Assembly (NCBI GenBank): GCA_963576785.1
Contig: OY756148.1
Location: 1,922,001 to 1,986,000, forward strand
DNA length: 64,000 nt
Direction: 5' to 3'
Source: Chlorophyllum brunneum
Lineage: Eukaryota; Basidiomycota; Agaricomycetes; Agaricales; Agaricaceae
Below, piece after piece: positions 53,510 to 64,000 of this stretch (position 1 is the stretch's first letter; every line of letters begins with the position of its first letter). The notes beneath the pieces were generated by a model, which made no database searches, had not been told where the DNA came from, and saw nothing but the letters and a program-made list of their open reading frames with translations. The position numbers and the translations under genes are program-made.

Positions 53510-54969
53510 ATGTCTGTGCAGAGGAGGACCGCAAACCTTTTCGCTTCAAACAGGCCCATGTTCAAAGCTCTAAAAATCATCATACGAAATGTGCCAGCAG
53601 TCGCTAAATGGCTGGCTATCTTGGTGTTCTTGGTCAACGTGAAATCGTGGCCGCTGATGTGGCATTGTGAGTTTGCTTACCGTTCGAGTTGTATACTTCA
53701 ATTAATGTTGTATAGTTCGCGTTTTTCGACCTGTGTTTCGTATTCGAGGCGAATACCGGCTACTGTTATGGCGTACTATGTTTTGGTCTAAGGAAGCTCA
53801 AGCGAAACGTATTGACCAATGGCTGGATACTATAACGCCTATTGGTGACGATCCGTTTGATAAGATAACTGTGTACAAGGGCGGAGCGAGTGAGTTATGT
53901 GTGTCTATAGTAGTTTCGTGTGTGCTGATTTTATCCTCGCAGCAATCGATGATTGTGACTTCAATGGTCATCTGAGCAACTCCAGCTACGCCAAAGTGTG
54001 TGCATCGTGGCTCTGACTTTCCTTGCTATTAATTTCATTTCAGACCTTGGACAGCGCCCGGTTTAACATGGCTATAGCGATGTTCCCAATGTTTTTCCGC
54101 GCTGGCGGTTGGATGGCTCTTGGAGGTATGTGTCGTGGCTAGTTTCCTTCGAGATTTAGCTTGCTTATGGGTCCTCATCCAGGGACCCACTTCATGTATC
54201 TTCGTGAGATTCCCATGATGGTCAAGTACGAAGTGAGATCATCAGTAATTAGCTGGGATCAGAAATGGGTAAGTATTAGTTTACCTGCCGCTCGAAAGCA
54301 CACTCACTTACGAGTATATGGTAGCTCTTTGTCATTCACAGGTTTGTCAGTAAACCCAAAGGCAAGAAATCGAAGAAAAAATCTGTAGAGTCACCCTCGA
54401 AGCAAAATGGTACCACTGATCAGGCTGTTCAAAATATCCTTCATGCATCTCTTCGGACACCAGCGGATACCGCGACGTCTAGCGATATCTCACCATTCTC
54501 ATCCACTCCCGTTGGTACTTCCACCCAGGAAACCTCTGCCGCACTCAAAGCAGCAGCAGCCAGCTTGTCCTCTACAGAAGAACCAGACGGCTCCGTGCTT
54601 CATACTATTGCGGTTTCAGAAGTCTGCTTCAAGGTAGGCCGCATCACTGTTCCTCCCGCGGTGGCTATTGCGGCCAATGGCCTGAGTGCACCTCCATCCG
54701 AGTTCGGGTCTTCCCTCGAGAAATATTCCGGAACGAATCCTCCACCACATTGGGCGAAGGCTAAAGCGGTGATGTCGGTTCCTATTGGTGGTAGTCCGAA
54801 AGCTTTGAAGGACTTGTTCGCTGGTGGTTGGAGGAATGTTCCAGAACATGAGAGATGGTGGGACCACGCTGTTTCTGGTGCCATCGAACAGAGGAGGAGG
54901 GCGAGGCTGGAAGTTGTTAGTGAACTTAGGAGGGGTATGGAGGGTGCAAGGGCTTTGATTTCGATGTGA
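53510..54969 (+). CDS. THEM6-like (4HBT_2) hotdog thioesterase, membrane-anchored
   Basis: Exon 1 (53510-53666) and exon 2 (from 53716) join as WHFRVFRP; later exons give YKGGATIDDCDFNGHLSNSS, TLDSARFNMAIAMFPMFFRA, THFMYLREIPMMVKYEV and a long last exon to TGA at 54967. An N-terminal hydrophobic helix (VAKWLAILVFLVNVKSW) anchors it. DCDFNGHLSNSSY is the DxDxxxHMNN-like motif of THEM6/4HBT_2 acyl-CoA thioesterases. The C-terminal 200 residues hold a Lys-rich stretch, a Ser/Thr linker and a conserved tail ending EGARALISM. Substrate unknown. It is convergent with the LPMO gene, whose stop lies 223 bp away. Its last exon was duplicated to 44.5 kb. Confidence 0.8.
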
Positions 54970-55192
54970 TGCTCTAGTACCGGGGTCAATTCTTCTCCCT
55001 TGTTTTTCTTCTTCTCTAGATTTCTATGTGTATAATACCCTTGCTCCTTGCCGTTAGACTCGTTTGTTTTGTTATCGTTATCCGCTGATTTTCAGGGAGT
55101 TGGTTACAAAGTAGATAGACACTTTAATAAGTATATTGTTGTTTTGACATAGTACAAGTATGATACACCCAATGGCTCGTGAATAACGCCGC

Positions 55193-55973
55193 TTATCCAG
55201 TCCAGGGGCGGGGTCCGGGAACGGTATAGGCGGTGGGAACGGGGTAATAGATATCGACAGTCAAGCCGGGATCTGTCAGTAATAAAGTCAACCCAAATGC
55301 TCGTAATTGGAAAGTATGATCATTGGGACTGACCGTCGGGTTGAACGTATCCAGGGATAGAGACCTTGGATGGGTTTCCAGATCCGCCACCAGTGACGTT
55401 GATCTGAGCACAGGAGACAAACCACTGAGGAGCACCGACGACATGCAAGCCGATTTGCTCAATGCGGACGAGATACTGGCCGGAGGGAGTGGCGGATGGG
55501 ATAGTGGTGGTCAACTCGCTGAGATTGAAGTCGGTGAAAGCGAATGGGTTAAATGTGGCACCCCACTCAGCAATCTGTAAAATTAGACATGTGTTGAGAT
55601 CACTTTAACAAAGGGATCATTGAACTGCAATGGAACGGACCTTGAACCAGTTAGTGCCAGAGCCATCCCAGTCGGCAGCGGTATCTGGAGCCTTGCCGAG
55701 GTAGATGGCGGCAGGGCCTTGGTGGTAGATGGTGTTGTCGAGTTTGAACCCGATGGTGCTTCCAGCAGCGACGTTGACGGTCTCTGTGGCGGGGGTGGGG
55801 TTGACGTTGCAACGAATATCAGTTGAAGTTACATCAGTGACGGGGGAGTTCGTAAGGGGCATGCGAACAGCAGCACTCGAGGTTGTGCTACCAGCAACGA
55901 GGGTGTTCCAGATGTAGTGAGCAGAGACGCTCTGGGAGAGGACGGCGAGACTGACGAGAGAAAGGAGCTTCAT
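55193..55973 (-). CDS. AA9 lytic polysaccharide monooxygenase, catalytic domain only
   Basis: Exons 55973-55641, 55574-55334 and 55272-55193 give 217 aa. A signal peptide (MKLLSLVSLAVLSQSVSA) would be cut to expose HYIWNTL, the N-terminal histidine that forms the copper brace. The second His is in NTIYHQGP. The C-terminal motif reads PQWFVSCAQINVTG: the Gln is kept, but the position normally held by the axial Tyr is Phe. There is no cellulose-binding module; the protein stops soon after the catalytic domain (PGPRPWTG). These enzymes cut cellulose or hemicellulose oxidatively outside the cell. The protein is short for the family. A truncated copy lies at 45.2-45.5 kb. Confidence 0.9.
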
Positions 55974-56013
55974 TTTCGCAAGATTTCTCGTGCGGTTGAT
56001 GATACCCCGGAAT

Positions 56014-56035
56014 GCGGGGTGCTTTTATAGCGGGG
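56014..56035 (-). promoter_or_regulatory. LPMO promoter: TATA box between two CreA-like sites
   Basis: Upstream of the LPMO ATG (minus strand) lies TATAAAAG (56029-56022), about 50 bp from the start. On the plus strand GCGGGG occurs at 56014-56019 and 56030-56035. Both match SYGGRG, the consensus of the carbon-catabolite repressor CreA/Mig1. Binding is inference. Confidence 0.4.
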
Positions 56036-56764
56036 AATGAATGTGTTGGTAGCAACTCGGGTGGTTTCATGTTTGACCAGTTTATCCGAACGAGCAGCGG
56101 CAGGAAGAATAAGATGCGTCGGGACTCACGGAAGACGCATGAGTGAAGGCAGGATGACCCAAATGGAACTTTATTGAGAGGCTTTCGGGTAGGTTTGTTC
56201 GTGGGGATTTCTTCTCCGGAATAATTGAGGGCGGTATTCTTCCAGATGGGCATCACCATGTTCAATACCGGATGTGTTTTTAGTGAAAGAAGCAGTACTC
56301 CACAATAAGCGCCAAGCAGCCAAGTAACCTCGGATATTCGTGGGGTTCAGATGACCTACCTATGGTGCTGAATCGCTAAATACGACATGAGAAGCAGACA
56401 TCCGAGAGGTGCGAGGTAGTCAGGCAACAGTTAATAGAATTGTGTTTTCAGCCTTCTGAAGAGGGGGGTTTGTGTCGGGATATGGCGCATCGGCATGTGG
56501 AAGAAATACATATGGCGAAAGCTGTGATCATAATTACCTCGAGAGTTAATGACCATATGCATGATGTGAAGGCCAAGGAGACTCGGCTACGGCGACTCCG
56601 CGAGGAACTCGTGCGGCACCAGGAAGATACAAGGTCTATTTTTGGCGTGCCATCAATAGTCCATCAGCAGTGTGAACATGTTCATTCCGACTCTCGTGAG
56701 TCTCTCCACGATACCCTTCAGCGACTATTAGTATTCAGTTTCCATTTCGGTTATTCGTAAACAA
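56036..56764. other. Divergent intergenic region, LPMO promoter side and TSC10 promoter
   Basis: A plus-strand frame at 56440-56760 (106 codons) has no motif and ends four bases before the TSC10 start; I treat it as chance. The region otherwise holds promoter sequence for the two divergent genes. Confidence 0.4.
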
Positions 56765-58180
56765 ATGTTCGGCCTTTTCTCGAAAAAATGGAATCCAGAC
56801 GGTCTGGTGGGTCTTTCCGCCTTTTGACTCCGTGTTGATACTCCTTCTCACCTTACCTCGCGGATAAGCATTGCTATGTCACGGGAGGTAGTACTGGTCT
56901 TGGGTTGTCCTTAGCGAAGATACTGGCGCGGAGGGGAGCGAATATATCAATCGTTGCACGGAACCAGACGAAGTTGGATGCAGCGCTTAAGGAGCTTGAG
57001 GTACGTGGCACCTTGGTGTAGTGCTGCCTATGTTGACTAGGCAGGACCATTAGGCAGAAAGACGATCTCCAAACCAAAAATTTTACGTCTACTCATTCGC
57101 TTTGGACACTGCTCAAGCTTCGACAGAAGCTCTTGAAGCGGTTTGTGCACCGTATAATGGCGAAGCACCCGACGCGACGTTCACGTGTGCTGGAGCTGCG
57201 CGTCCTGGTTTCTTTGTTGAGCAGACTGAGGAGGACCTGGTGAAGGGCATGACCAACGGATACTGGGTACAGGCATGGACTGCTTGGGTGAGTAAGAGCA
57301 GTGGTGGCAACAGCCCTACATACTGAGAACAAGTATAGGCAGTCTCGAAGAAAATGGTCAAGCAGGGAAGGAAAGGAAAGATCACTTTCGTTTCATCAAC
57401 TTTGGGGTACATGTCGATCCTTGGCTATGCATCATATTCGCCCGCGAAGCACGCATTGCGAGGTAAATGAATACATTACTCCAGGTTTTAAGAATTCTTT
57501 CTAACGCACATCACAGGGCTAACTGACACTCTTCACTCGGAAATGTTGCTATATGGAATTGATGTACACGCTTTCTTCCCACCCACAATGTTCACCCCAG
57601 GATACGAAGAAGAAAACAAAACGAAGCCAAAAATAACCTTGAAAATTGAGGAATCGGATGATGGTCTTACCCCAGACCAGGCCGCATTGGCATTATTCCA
57701 GGGTATGTCTTCTTTATTCTGACTAGAGGGTTTAGTGAAGCAGTGCCTTTACCGGGGGCCTGAGCCCGAGTCGTTCCGTATCTCTATGCAGAACGAGAAA
57801 TCGGCGCGAAGCTCCGTCTACACTCTCCGTTTCAAACATTCTAGCAGTATACGAGAGTGGTTCGTTCTGACCACGACTTTTCTCGCAGGTGTCGAGAGAG
57901 GGCAGACCCATATCACCGGGGATTTCATTACAAGCATGTTCCGAGCATCGACACGAGGGGCTACTCCAAAAAATAATTGGATCATTGATGGTTTGTATGA
58001 TTTGATTGGATTTGTGAGTAATATGATTGTCGTGTTCATGTTGTCCGAGGGATATGGCTAACTGGGGGCGGGGTGATTTAGGTTGCAACCCCGGTTTGGC
58101 GAGCGTCAGTCGACAAGGCCGTAGTTGCACATGCTACAGAGCATCGCGAACATCTCAAAGAGCGGGGGTTCTACTCTTAA
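56765..58180 (+). CDS. TSC10: 3-ketosphinganine (3-ketodihydrosphingosine) reductase
   Basis: Exon 1 reads MFGLFSKKWNPDGL and joins to HCYVTGGSTGLGLSLAKILA, the NADPH-binding Rossmann motif (TGGSTGLG). Further on are NGYWVQAW, the catalytic Ser in FVSSTLGYMS and YSPAKHALRG (YxxxK), then PTMFTPGYEEENKTKP and a C-terminal hydrophobic helix (WIIDGLYDLIGF) followed by HREHLKERGFYS. TAA is at 58178. This short-chain dehydrogenase catalyses the second step of sphingolipid synthesis at the ER, reducing 3-ketosphinganine to sphinganine. At least six introns; every join I followed keeps the frame. Confidence 0.9.
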
Positions 58181-58709
58181 GTTATCGTTGTAGGTATGCT
58201 CTAATATTGTTTCTGTGTTGTGCTGTCCCTGCTCGTCTTCTCTTTGAGAAATATATACCCTAATGTCCGAGAATGGTTTCTTGTTCAGACGTTCAGGGTT
58301 GGGGTGCGTTCCGCGGATACCCGGCAAGCGTCTAGGCCCAGGTATTTTACGAGATGCATATGGGTTTGTTTTATTTGTCTCGCCCGTATCCAGTGTACCT
58401 GCAAAATCACCGCATTGTCGGCGAGTTTTACTGATGGGGCCGATAACGAACAAAGCTGATGGATAGCGACGATGGCGCAAGTAGCATACTACCTAAGAAC
58501 TCTGAAGAAGGGGAGAGGTAGAAATACAGAGGAATAGGAGCCAGAATGGGATCGGAAGGAGAGGAGAACCGATGACGTCGATAAGCTCGACAAAATCAAC
58601 ATCGCTTCAAGTGGAACACTGATCTCTGACATATATAGCAATCCCTTATAACCCCGCCTTCTTTGCCTCCTCCCTTTCTCTTCCTTATCCTCTCCCACTC
58701 ATCTCGACG
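58181..58709. promoter_or_regulatory. Glycogen phosphorylase promoter region
   Basis: 529 bp between two plus-strand genes. ACATATATAGCAATCCC near 58630, about 80 bp before the ATG, is a TATA-box candidate, and a pyrimidine-rich tract (TTGCCTCCTCCCTTTCTCTT) follows it. Confidence 0.4.
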
Positions 58710-61700
58710 ATGACTTCTACCATCGATCCGAAGACCATTGGTAAACCACAACGGCAAAGGAGGCACGTGCGCACCCTCACAGGTCCGCCTTCTCTCCTTT
58801 TCGTTTGGTATGCGCTAAGTTTAGATAGGCTACCTCCCTGAGGTCGATGCGGCTGGTAAGGAGAAGTGGCCCAAGGGCGAGGAGAAGGTCTGGAAGGCTG
58901 GAATGCGCCAACCCGATAAGGGTGCGTTTGAGGCATATAGCAACGTTTCATACCATTCACCCATCTAGATGTCCCCGGAATTACCAAGAGTTTCGTCAAC
59001 CACGTCCAAACCTCACTTGCTCGTCAGCCATACAATCTTGGTATGTTATCTATTTCATAGGAGCTGGAGCTAGGTCACAAGCTGATGGAAAATAGATGAC
59101 CTGGGCGCATACCAGGCTGCAGCTCTCTCTGTCAGGGATAATCTTCTTGTAAGGCGAATTCATAATTAGGTAGTCGTTACCCTGAAATGGTTGGCAGGTC
59201 AACTGGAACGAGACCCAGCTCAACTACACGCGCAAAGCCCCCAAGCGTGCTTACTATCTCTCCCTAGAGTTTTTGATGGGTAGAACCCTAGACAATGCTG
59301 TACGTCGTCTGACAGACGTTTCCTCTATACTTCAACTGATATTTCGTAACAGCTTCTTAACCTCGGTCTCAAGGACAAGTACAGGGAGGGAGTGGAGAAG
59401 CTTGGTTTCAATATGGAAGATCTCCTTGAGAAAGAACGTGATGCTGCCCTTGGTAATGGCGGCCTTGGCCGTTTGGCTGCCTGTTATCTTGATTCGTCCG
59501 CTTCCCAGGTACGGTGACGTCTTTCAACTCTTTCGCCAGGAGCCAGGAGCTTAATTTAACCCAGGAACTCCCAGTTTGGGGTTATGGTTTGAGGTACCAG
59601 TACGGCATTTTCCAGCAGCTTATCTCGCCCGAAGGAAACCAGTTGGAGGTTAGTGGATTACCCTGGTAAACGGGCATGGGTCTCATTGTTTCTCCAGGCT
59701 CCCGATCCATGGCTCGAGCACCAAAATCCCTGGGAGGTAACGTCAAATACTCACGCTCCATCTGGGGTTTCCTGATGTGTAATTCATAGCTTCCCCGCCT
59801 TGACGTCACCTACGAAGTGCGCTTCTATGGCCAGGCGGAACGCTGGAACGATGATAGTGGTCGTGCAAATTGGTCCGGAGGTCAAGAAGTTATGGCAGTC
59901 GCTTATGATGTCATGATTCCTGGTTACAAAACCAAGACGACGAACAATTTGAGGCTGTGGGAGAGCAAGCCCAAGCGAGGCTTCGATTTGAACTCTTTCA
60001 ACGGTGGGTCATCGTTAGCCACATGACGCCGTCTGGAAACCTAATGGTTTAATAGCCGGTAACTACGAGGGTGCCGTCGAGTCATCAAACAGCGCAGCAG
60101 CTATCACCTCCGTTCTTTACCCCAACGATCACACGTGAGCTCTTTTCAGTATGTGTCCGATTCCTGTCAAATACTAATATCAATACTCTAGTTCATGTAA
60201 GTCTTACTGGTCCGTTTCTCCACTGTCGCTAACGAGGCTCAAGTCGGCAAGGAGTTGAGGTTGAAGCAACAATAGTATGTTTGTTGGCTCAAGACCCTGG
60301 ATACATTCTCACCTTCATATAGTTTCTGGACTGCAGCCAGTCTGGCCGATATCCTTCGTCGATTCAAGAACCTTGGCAAGCCCATTTCCGAGTTCCCTGA
60401 CTGTAGGTTCCGCGGGTTCCGTGGTGATTGAATACATCTGATGTTCCTTTTCAGATGCCGCAATCCAGCTTAACGATGTAAGAAATGGATTTTCGCCCTG
60501 AGCTTAAACTGAATGTGGTATCTGCAGACTCACCCCACACTCGCTATTCCCGAATTGATGCGTATCCTTCTTGATGAGGAAGAGCTTTCCTGGGGCCAGG
60601 CATGGCAAATCGTGACCAACACTTTCTTCTATACCAACCACACCGTCTTACCTGTACGTTTCTTGTGTAAAGCACCGCTTTTCCAAAGCTAGGTGGCTGA
60701 TGTAAACTTTAGGAAGCCTTGGAGAAATGGCCTGTTCCCTTGGTTGAACATGTTCTTCCCAGGTATGGCGTTTTATTCTCGGGGTCCTCCGTCAAGTACT
60801 CAACGCACATCTACTTAGGCACATGCAGATCATCTATGACATCGTGAGTCTGATACTCCGTAGTCACTCACTCACTATTGACCGATGGTTCTTCCTAGAA
60901 CATGTTCTTCTTGCAGGCGGTCGAGAAGAAATTCCCCGGTGACCGCGACAGGCTCGGGAGGATGTCCCTGATTGAAGGTTCGACATTCCTTTATTTGTAA
61001 ATATCACCATTATTAACATCACTTCAGAAGGCTTCCCTAAACAAGTTAGGATGGCGCACTTGGCTTGCATTGGTATGCAAATTGTCCTCTTATGCACAAC
61101 TCTTCCCTGATCGCAGCAATAGGCAGTCGCAAGGTGAATGGTGTCGCCGAGGTAAATGAGATCTCCTCTTTCTCCCCCCTAGAATGCTCACAACGATTCA
61201 GCTCCACTCTGACCTTGTAAGGACAACGATTCTCAAGGACTTCGTTGAATTTGAGGGTGTCAGCAAGTGCGTATTTATAAACTTCGGTTTCGCCTGGATT
61301 CTGACGTTTGGATAGGTTTGGAAATGTCACAAACGGAGGTGCGCAGTAATACCATTGCTGTTCGCTCGATGCTGAATATTATTTACAGTTACCCCCCGTC
61401 GCTGGCTCGATCAATGCAACTACGAACTTAGCGATCTTATCACCAAGGCGCTGAAGGTTGAGAAGAATGTCTGGCTCAAGGATTTGAACAAACTTGAAGG
61501 TCTCCTCGCATTTACTGAGGACAAGAAATTCAGAGAACAATGGGCTGCCATCAAGCAACGCAACAAGGAGCGCTTGGCTAGGTATGTTCAGACCGCCCTC
61601 GGGCTCATAATCCGAACGGATGCCATGTTCGATGTCCAAATCAAGGTGAGCTTATGGCACCTCATGATTCGCATATTGCTTACCCTCGTTTTCCAGCGTC

Positions 61701-62965
61701 TGCATGAATACAAGGTACCTTATTGCTCATGTGGGTGGGTGGAATGCTAACCTTTTACAGCGTCAAACCTTGAACATTCTCGGTGTTATTCACGTGAGTC
61801 GTGTCAGTTGGAGCCGTACATTCTGTGGTTGACGGCTGTGAAATAGCGCTACCTCACCCTGAAGGGCATGACTCCTGCTGAGAGGAAAAAATGTAACCGC
61901 AAGGTTGTCTTCTTCGCCGGAAAAGCTGCCCCTGCTTGTGAGTGATTCCTGACCGTCAGAGACGCCGATACCCATGACGTTACTCTTTCAGACTACATTG
62001 CCAAGCTGGTATGTTGTCCCCATCTAGAAGGCTCTTATTCTTGTCTCATAGCAACCACCCTAGACTATTCGCCTCATTGTTAACGTTGCCCGCGTCATCA
62101 ACGATGATCCTGACACCAAAGACTTCTTGCAGCTCTACTTCCTACCTGATTATTCCGTGTCACTCGCTGAGGTCCTGATCCCTGCTTCTGACCTCAGCCA
62201 ACACATCTCGACGGCCGGAACTGAAGCTTCGGGTACTTCCAACATGAAGTTCTGCTTGAATGGAGGCCTTTTACTTGGTACAGTCGGTGGGTATTAGGCG
62301 TTTTAATCTCGTTCCTGCTTTTGACTTCGTGTGTAGACGGTGCCAACATTGAAATCGCTGAAGAAGTCGGCGAGAACAACGTCTGTAAGTGAAGCCTGTA
62401 AATGGATTACGGCCTAGTTGCTTACATGTCTCTTTCAGTCTTCTTTGGTCATTTGACGCCGTAAGTGTTTTCTGCCAGACACCCTCCACCCCCAGCTGAC
62501 TAGTTACTCTCAGTGCTGTTGAGGATCTCCGATATCAGCACACCTACCACCCTATTCCTATCGAGCAGAAGTGTCCCCCTCTTGCAAACGTCCTCAATCA
62601 AGTTTCAGCTGGCTTGTTTGGTGATGGTGGTGTCTACGAGCCGTAAGTGCACAAGTGTGGTTCATCACTGCATTGTTGACCCTCTGCTCTTCTAGTCTTC
62701 TCAACACCATCCGTCAAGGAGATTACTACCTTATCACTGATGACTTTGACTCCTACATTGCCGCCTTGGCTATGGTCGATGAGGCCTACCTTGACAGGGA
62801 TGAGTGGATCAAGAAATCGATCAGGACGACTGCCAAGGTATGGTTATACTTAAGTCTTCGCACATTCGCTCATGCTTTCGTTAGATGGGCAAGTTCAGCT
62901 CCGATCGCGCAATCCTCGAGTATGCAGAGAGCTACTGGAACTTGGAGCAGGTGCCCGTCGCCTAA
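58710..62965 (+). CDS. GPH1: Glycogen phosphorylase
   Basis: Many short introns. The order matches family GT35: [89 protein letters not shown] and [20 protein letters not shown]. Further on come [55 protein letters not shown], then [11 protein letters not shown] with the pyridoxal-phosphate lysine, and [15 protein letters not shown]. It ends [11 protein letters not shown] with TAA at 62963. The enzyme releases glucose-1-phosphate from glycogen in the cytosol. The N-terminal tail has an Arg-rich segment with Thr ([10 protein letters not shown]), a possible phosphorylation site; this is inference. Confidence 0.95.
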
Positions 62966-63582
62966 ATTTCGCCAAGATACACCTAAAATCTCCTTTACTT
63001 CGATGGACGAGTTACGGATTTCCATGACTATACGTTCTGTCCCCATTTCCACATACATACCGGTCGAACCTAAAAATACAACTTCATTTTCCCTTGAAGT
63101 TTTGCTCAGCGAACATGTACGACACAGATGGTTGAGCATATAACAGAGACATCAAAGAAAATCAAGGCTAAATAAGATGGATAGGGATATAAGATAACGA
63201 AAAAAGGATTCCAGAGTGAGTGTTGAAGTGCTACATGGATATCAAGGTTGGAAGTGATTGAAGGGCGGACCCAACATGACACAAATAGGAGTGAAGGTTG
63301 GGATACAGATTAAGCAGGGGTATCATCGTCCATAATTACAACGACTGTTAAGGGGTGAGACCAGGACTCAGGAAACACGGTGGTCTGGCTCAACGTGAGT
63401 TGGATGTTGGGGAAGGAAAGTTTGAATACGAACTAGGGTAACGTTTCTACATTGGTCCTTAGTCGTCTTTGGCAGTCGTGGACGTGATCTCAGAAGGTTC
63501 AGAAGGGACTAATCAAAGCTTCAACAAAGACATGTGACTAATGCGGAATATTTCTTACCTTGGGCTTGGATAAGTTCGGCAT
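62966..63582. other. Convergent intergenic region
   Basis: The 3' flanks of glycogen phosphorylase (+) and of the next gene (-). No gene or repeat is recognised. Confidence 0.5.
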
Positions 63583-63999
63583 CTAATATTGCTCATCAAT
63601 AAGGGAATTCAATTCAACGAAAGAAAAGTGCCAACCATCATCAGCGGCTGGTAACTCAGCAGGTATCTCTTCGGTAATATCCTCCTTCTCGGTGGTATTC
63701 GTGTAGTGGCCGTTGCCATTCGCCACCTCGGGAGTAGGGATAGGTGTGGCTTCGCCGTTGGTTGTAGTTACTGCAGCAGTAACATCGTCGGGGCTTGCAG
63801 CAGGAGGTTCAGTTGTGGTCTCAACTGCTCCTGCAGGTTCGTCTGCGGCGGGGGGAGCGATAGAGGGTTCTGCAGGTTCGGAGGCAGGTGGGGGAGCAGA
63901 GGCGTCGATGGCATCTTCATCTATTACTGCGGGTATGACATCCACAGGCTCAACAGGTTCGGCGGCAGGTGGGGGAGCAGAGCTGTCCATAGCATCCTC
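63583..63999 (-). CDS. C-terminal part of a Pro/Ala/Glu-rich protein, runs off the right edge
   Basis: The minus-strand frame is open from the edge to TAG at 63583, about 138 codons. It has degenerate repeats built on DSSAPPPAAEPVEP and DASAPPPASEPAEP, with DEDAMD/DEDAID between them, then a Thr/Ala-rich part and an acidic C-terminus (EKEDITEEIPAELPAADDGW, HFSFVELNSLIDEQY). Such sequence is disordered. The Met at 63990 is internal, not the start. No domain is visible; the real start lies beyond the window. Confidence 0.6.
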   Translation of the reverse strand, partial: EDAMDSSAPPPAAEPVEPVDVIPAVIDEDAIDASAPPPASEPAEPSIAPPAADEPAGAVETTTEPPAASPDDVTAAVTTTNGEATPIPTPEVANGNGHYTNTTEKEDITEEIPAELPAADDGWHFSFVELNSLIDEQY

Positions 64000-64000
64000 A

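Noticed and set aside
56440..56760. 106-codon plus-strand frame before TSC10
   Set aside because: No domain, no splice context, and it lies in the promoter stretch between two divergent genes.

Overview
The window looks like a chromosome piece from a filamentous basidiomycete (Agaricomycetes-like). Host genes are split by many short GT-AG introns of about 45-70 bp. They include an AA9 lytic polysaccharide monooxygenase, a DUF6534-type membrane protein, a THEM6-like thioesterase and a kinase fused to a nuclease-like domain, all common in mushroom-forming fungi. I cannot name the species.

The window splits sharply in two. Bases 1-26886 are a nested block of retrotransposons with no host gene visible. 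They hold two chromodomain Ty3/gypsy families (called I and II here), two copies of a Tad1-like LINE (A, 3' part only; B, full length) and two copia-type elements (C1 complete, C2 a fragment). Target-site duplications fix part of the order. LINE B (5344-12145) sits inside a family II gypsy with a 15-bp duplication. C1 (16535-23895) sits inside a second family II copy with a 5-bp duplication. A solo family I LTR (15074-15379) sits inside a plus-strand family I element with a 5-bp duplication. Nearly all coding regions in the block carry TGA stops where a related copy has CGA or CAA, the mark of CpG decay.

Bases 26887-64000 are gene-dense and almost free of transposons. In order: an APH-type kinase-like gene with a mitochondrial presequence (-); an unresolved membrane-protein gene (-); a 2.5-kb gap; a long ABCC transporter (-); a nuclease-like/kinase fusion gene (+); a condensation-type acyltransferase (-); a decayed copy of the thioesterase/LPMO gene pair; a DUF6534 gene (+); a single-exon hypothetical gene (+); SRP9 (-) divergent from a mitochondrial 2-oxodicarboxylate carrier (+); the THEM6-like thioesterase (+) convergent with the AA9 LPMO (-); 3-ketosphinganine reductase (+); glycogen phosphorylase (+); and the C-terminus of a Pro/Ala-rich protein (-).

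The strongest new observation is in the copia elements. The LTR carries an open reading frame that ends exactly at a splice donor and joins, in frame, to gag through an intron that removes the LTR end and the primer-binding site. Two diverged copies keep the frame, donor, branch point and acceptor, and their differences fall mostly at codon positions 3 and 1. Second, the family I gypsy LTR has a self-primer geometry like Tf1: the sequence next to the LTR is complementary to the predicted 5' end of its own transcript.
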